From contig BSYO01000003.1 of assembly GCA_033239525.1 (NCBI GenBank), positions 1,041,001-1,105,000 on the forward strand: a DNA stretch of 64,000 nucleotides, read 5' to 3'. This document shows positions 62,654 through 64,000 of the stretch, in pieces. Every line of letters starts with the position of its first letter. Position 1 is the stretch's first letter. Source of the DNA: Nepenthes gracilis. Taxonomy: Eukaryota > Streptophyta > Magnoliopsida > Caryophyllales > Nepenthaceae. The position numbers and the translations under genes were made by a program. The notes below the pieces were generated by a model, which did no database searches, was not told the DNA's origin, and was given only the letters and a program-made list of their open reading frames with translations.

Positions 62654-64000
62654 AACGTTGATATCAGTCGGAGTATGTAGCAAGACAACAATGTGAATGC
62701 AGCATTTGCTCTTCAAAGGCATCGTGCGGTTTTCTAATTTTTTTTTTCTTTTTTTTTTGGATGGTAAAAATATCCCTTTCTTTCTGTTTGGGTCAGGAAT
62801 CAGCTACCAGGTGTTACCGTTGCTTCCCCCCCCCCTTTTTTCTTTTTATTATTGTTTTAATTTTATTTTAATGTTATGTTAAAAATTAATCAAATTCATC
62901 AAATTTGGATGAATGATTTTTTGATTCGTCGGGCGTGGACTGTGAATGATTTAGTAATTTCATGGGAATTTGAACTCTTGATTATAATTGTGTATGGTCT
63001 TTCAATTTTAAAAACATATACTTATTTTTGAAATATATAATAATTGTAAAATGAAAAATGTTAATCGCTTTAGTTAAAATGATTTAACGAGATTTGATGA
63101 ACAGGGAGACGTGGCCAACCGAAACAATTGTAAAATTAAAAATAAGAAAATAATAGGTGTGTAATTTTCATTAAAGTAAGATATTTGTTACGAAACTGTA
63201 ACTTTCGCAAATAAATTTCCATCTCATTATTTTAAGATAAGAAACATTTAAAAAAATATATATATATTTTTGAGATGCTAATACCAATATTGCAGAGATA
63301 AGATGCTTAGACATTATTAATTTAAATGATATACTTTTCATCACCTTATATATATTTTATTTTATTGATATATTTTGTCTAAAATTGAGTTATATAAATT
63401 TTCCTATTATTACTTTCACATTTACCCAGAAAGTAAAAATAACTAATGTTAGGAAGGCGTGATTCTCCAATTTTATGGACTTCGGGAAATTAAACTCCTA
63501 GTTGGCCATCCACGACTACCTCCCCCACCACCCGGCAATGGTGGCGTTTTGTCGATGCCAGTGCCCACGGCTGCTGGCAACCCTCCTTAGGTGCCGTCCA
63601 CCACCCCATCAATGTCGGCCACCTACCCCAGCTAGGCGAAGCTACCCTTGCCCTCTATTCCATTGTCAATCATCACATTGAACACCTAGAATTGCAATTG
63701 TTATATTATAACAATTTTATTACTAGTCAGAATAATTTCTTGCATATAAACAAAATAAATATGCTTATTTTCAGATTATAAACCATCTTTATTTATAGGT
63801 ATAACACTTAATTTTTTCATATCCTATTCTTATTTACCAATCACGCATACCATAAGTTTGACACAAGTTGAAGAAATGTTAAAATTATCATATTGTGACT
63901 TGAAACTCACAAAAGTAATCAATAAGAATAACTTCTTTATAATGTGAATTGTTATCGGTACCTTAACAAAATATTAATAATTATTTGAGAAATTTAATTA
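62654..64000. other. 3' flank and AT-rich DNA with one GC-rich island
   Basis: 62.65-63.43 kb is presumed 3' UTR then AT-rich sequence with T- and C-runs. At about 63440-63660 there is an abrupt island rich in CCACC/GGTGG with no frame I recognise on either strand; it may be a retroelement fragment. The remainder is AT-rich. Confidence 0.5.

Overview
The window is nuclear DNA from a flowering plant, most likely a dicot. It is AT-rich between genes, its genes are split by GT-AG introns, and the proteins are plant families (berberine-bridge-enzyme-like oxidase, NPH3/RPT2-like, DUF630/DUF632, X8/CBM43). The intergenic space is full of decayed LTR retrotransposons, SINE-like repeats and microsatellites. 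I cannot name the species.

Layout: (1) 131-1924 (-), a complete two-exon BBE-like FAD oxidase with a compound microsatellite just past its stop. (2) 1.9-12.5 kb, AT-rich intergenic DNA with a ~495-bp tandem duplication and two long TG...CA blocks that look like solo LTRs of a gypsy-type element. (3) 12.5-16.7 kb (-), a dead cationic amino acid transporter (CAT) gene in three pieces. It is split by a 0.73-kb solo LTR, whose removal rejoins the CAT coding sequence, and by a truncated gypsy-type retrotransposon. (4) 20.1-25.7 kb (+), a six-coding-exon GPN1-type GPN-loop GTPase gene. (5) 27.0-31.3 kb (-), a four-exon BTB-NPH3 gene. (6) 33.4-38.4 kb (-), a dead Myb/SANT-like gene with its DNA-binding segment duplicated and another probable solo LTR inside. 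(7) 39.7-46 kb, AT-rich DNA with further tandem duplications. (8) 47.2-57.3 kb (+), a five-exon DUF630/DUF632 gene (NRG2/APSR1-like) carrying an apparent one-base frameshift in its last exon. Its third intron holds a SINE and a 50-bp tandem repeat. (9) 58.0-59.2 kb, LTR-like sequence. (10) 60.7-62.7 kb (+), a four-exon X8-domain, probably GPI-anchored, callose-binding protein. (11) 62.7-64 kb, AT-rich DNA with one GC-rich island.

The genes do not form a pathway. They are unrelated single loci separated by repeat-rich DNA, as usual in plant genomes. Exon borders were placed by reading GT/AG sites, checking phase, and matching family conservation recalled from knowledge; no database search was run. 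I see no convincing novel system. The most informative signals are the frameshifted DUF632 gene, the nested CAT pseudogene, and the SANT fragments that share the same stop codon after duplication.
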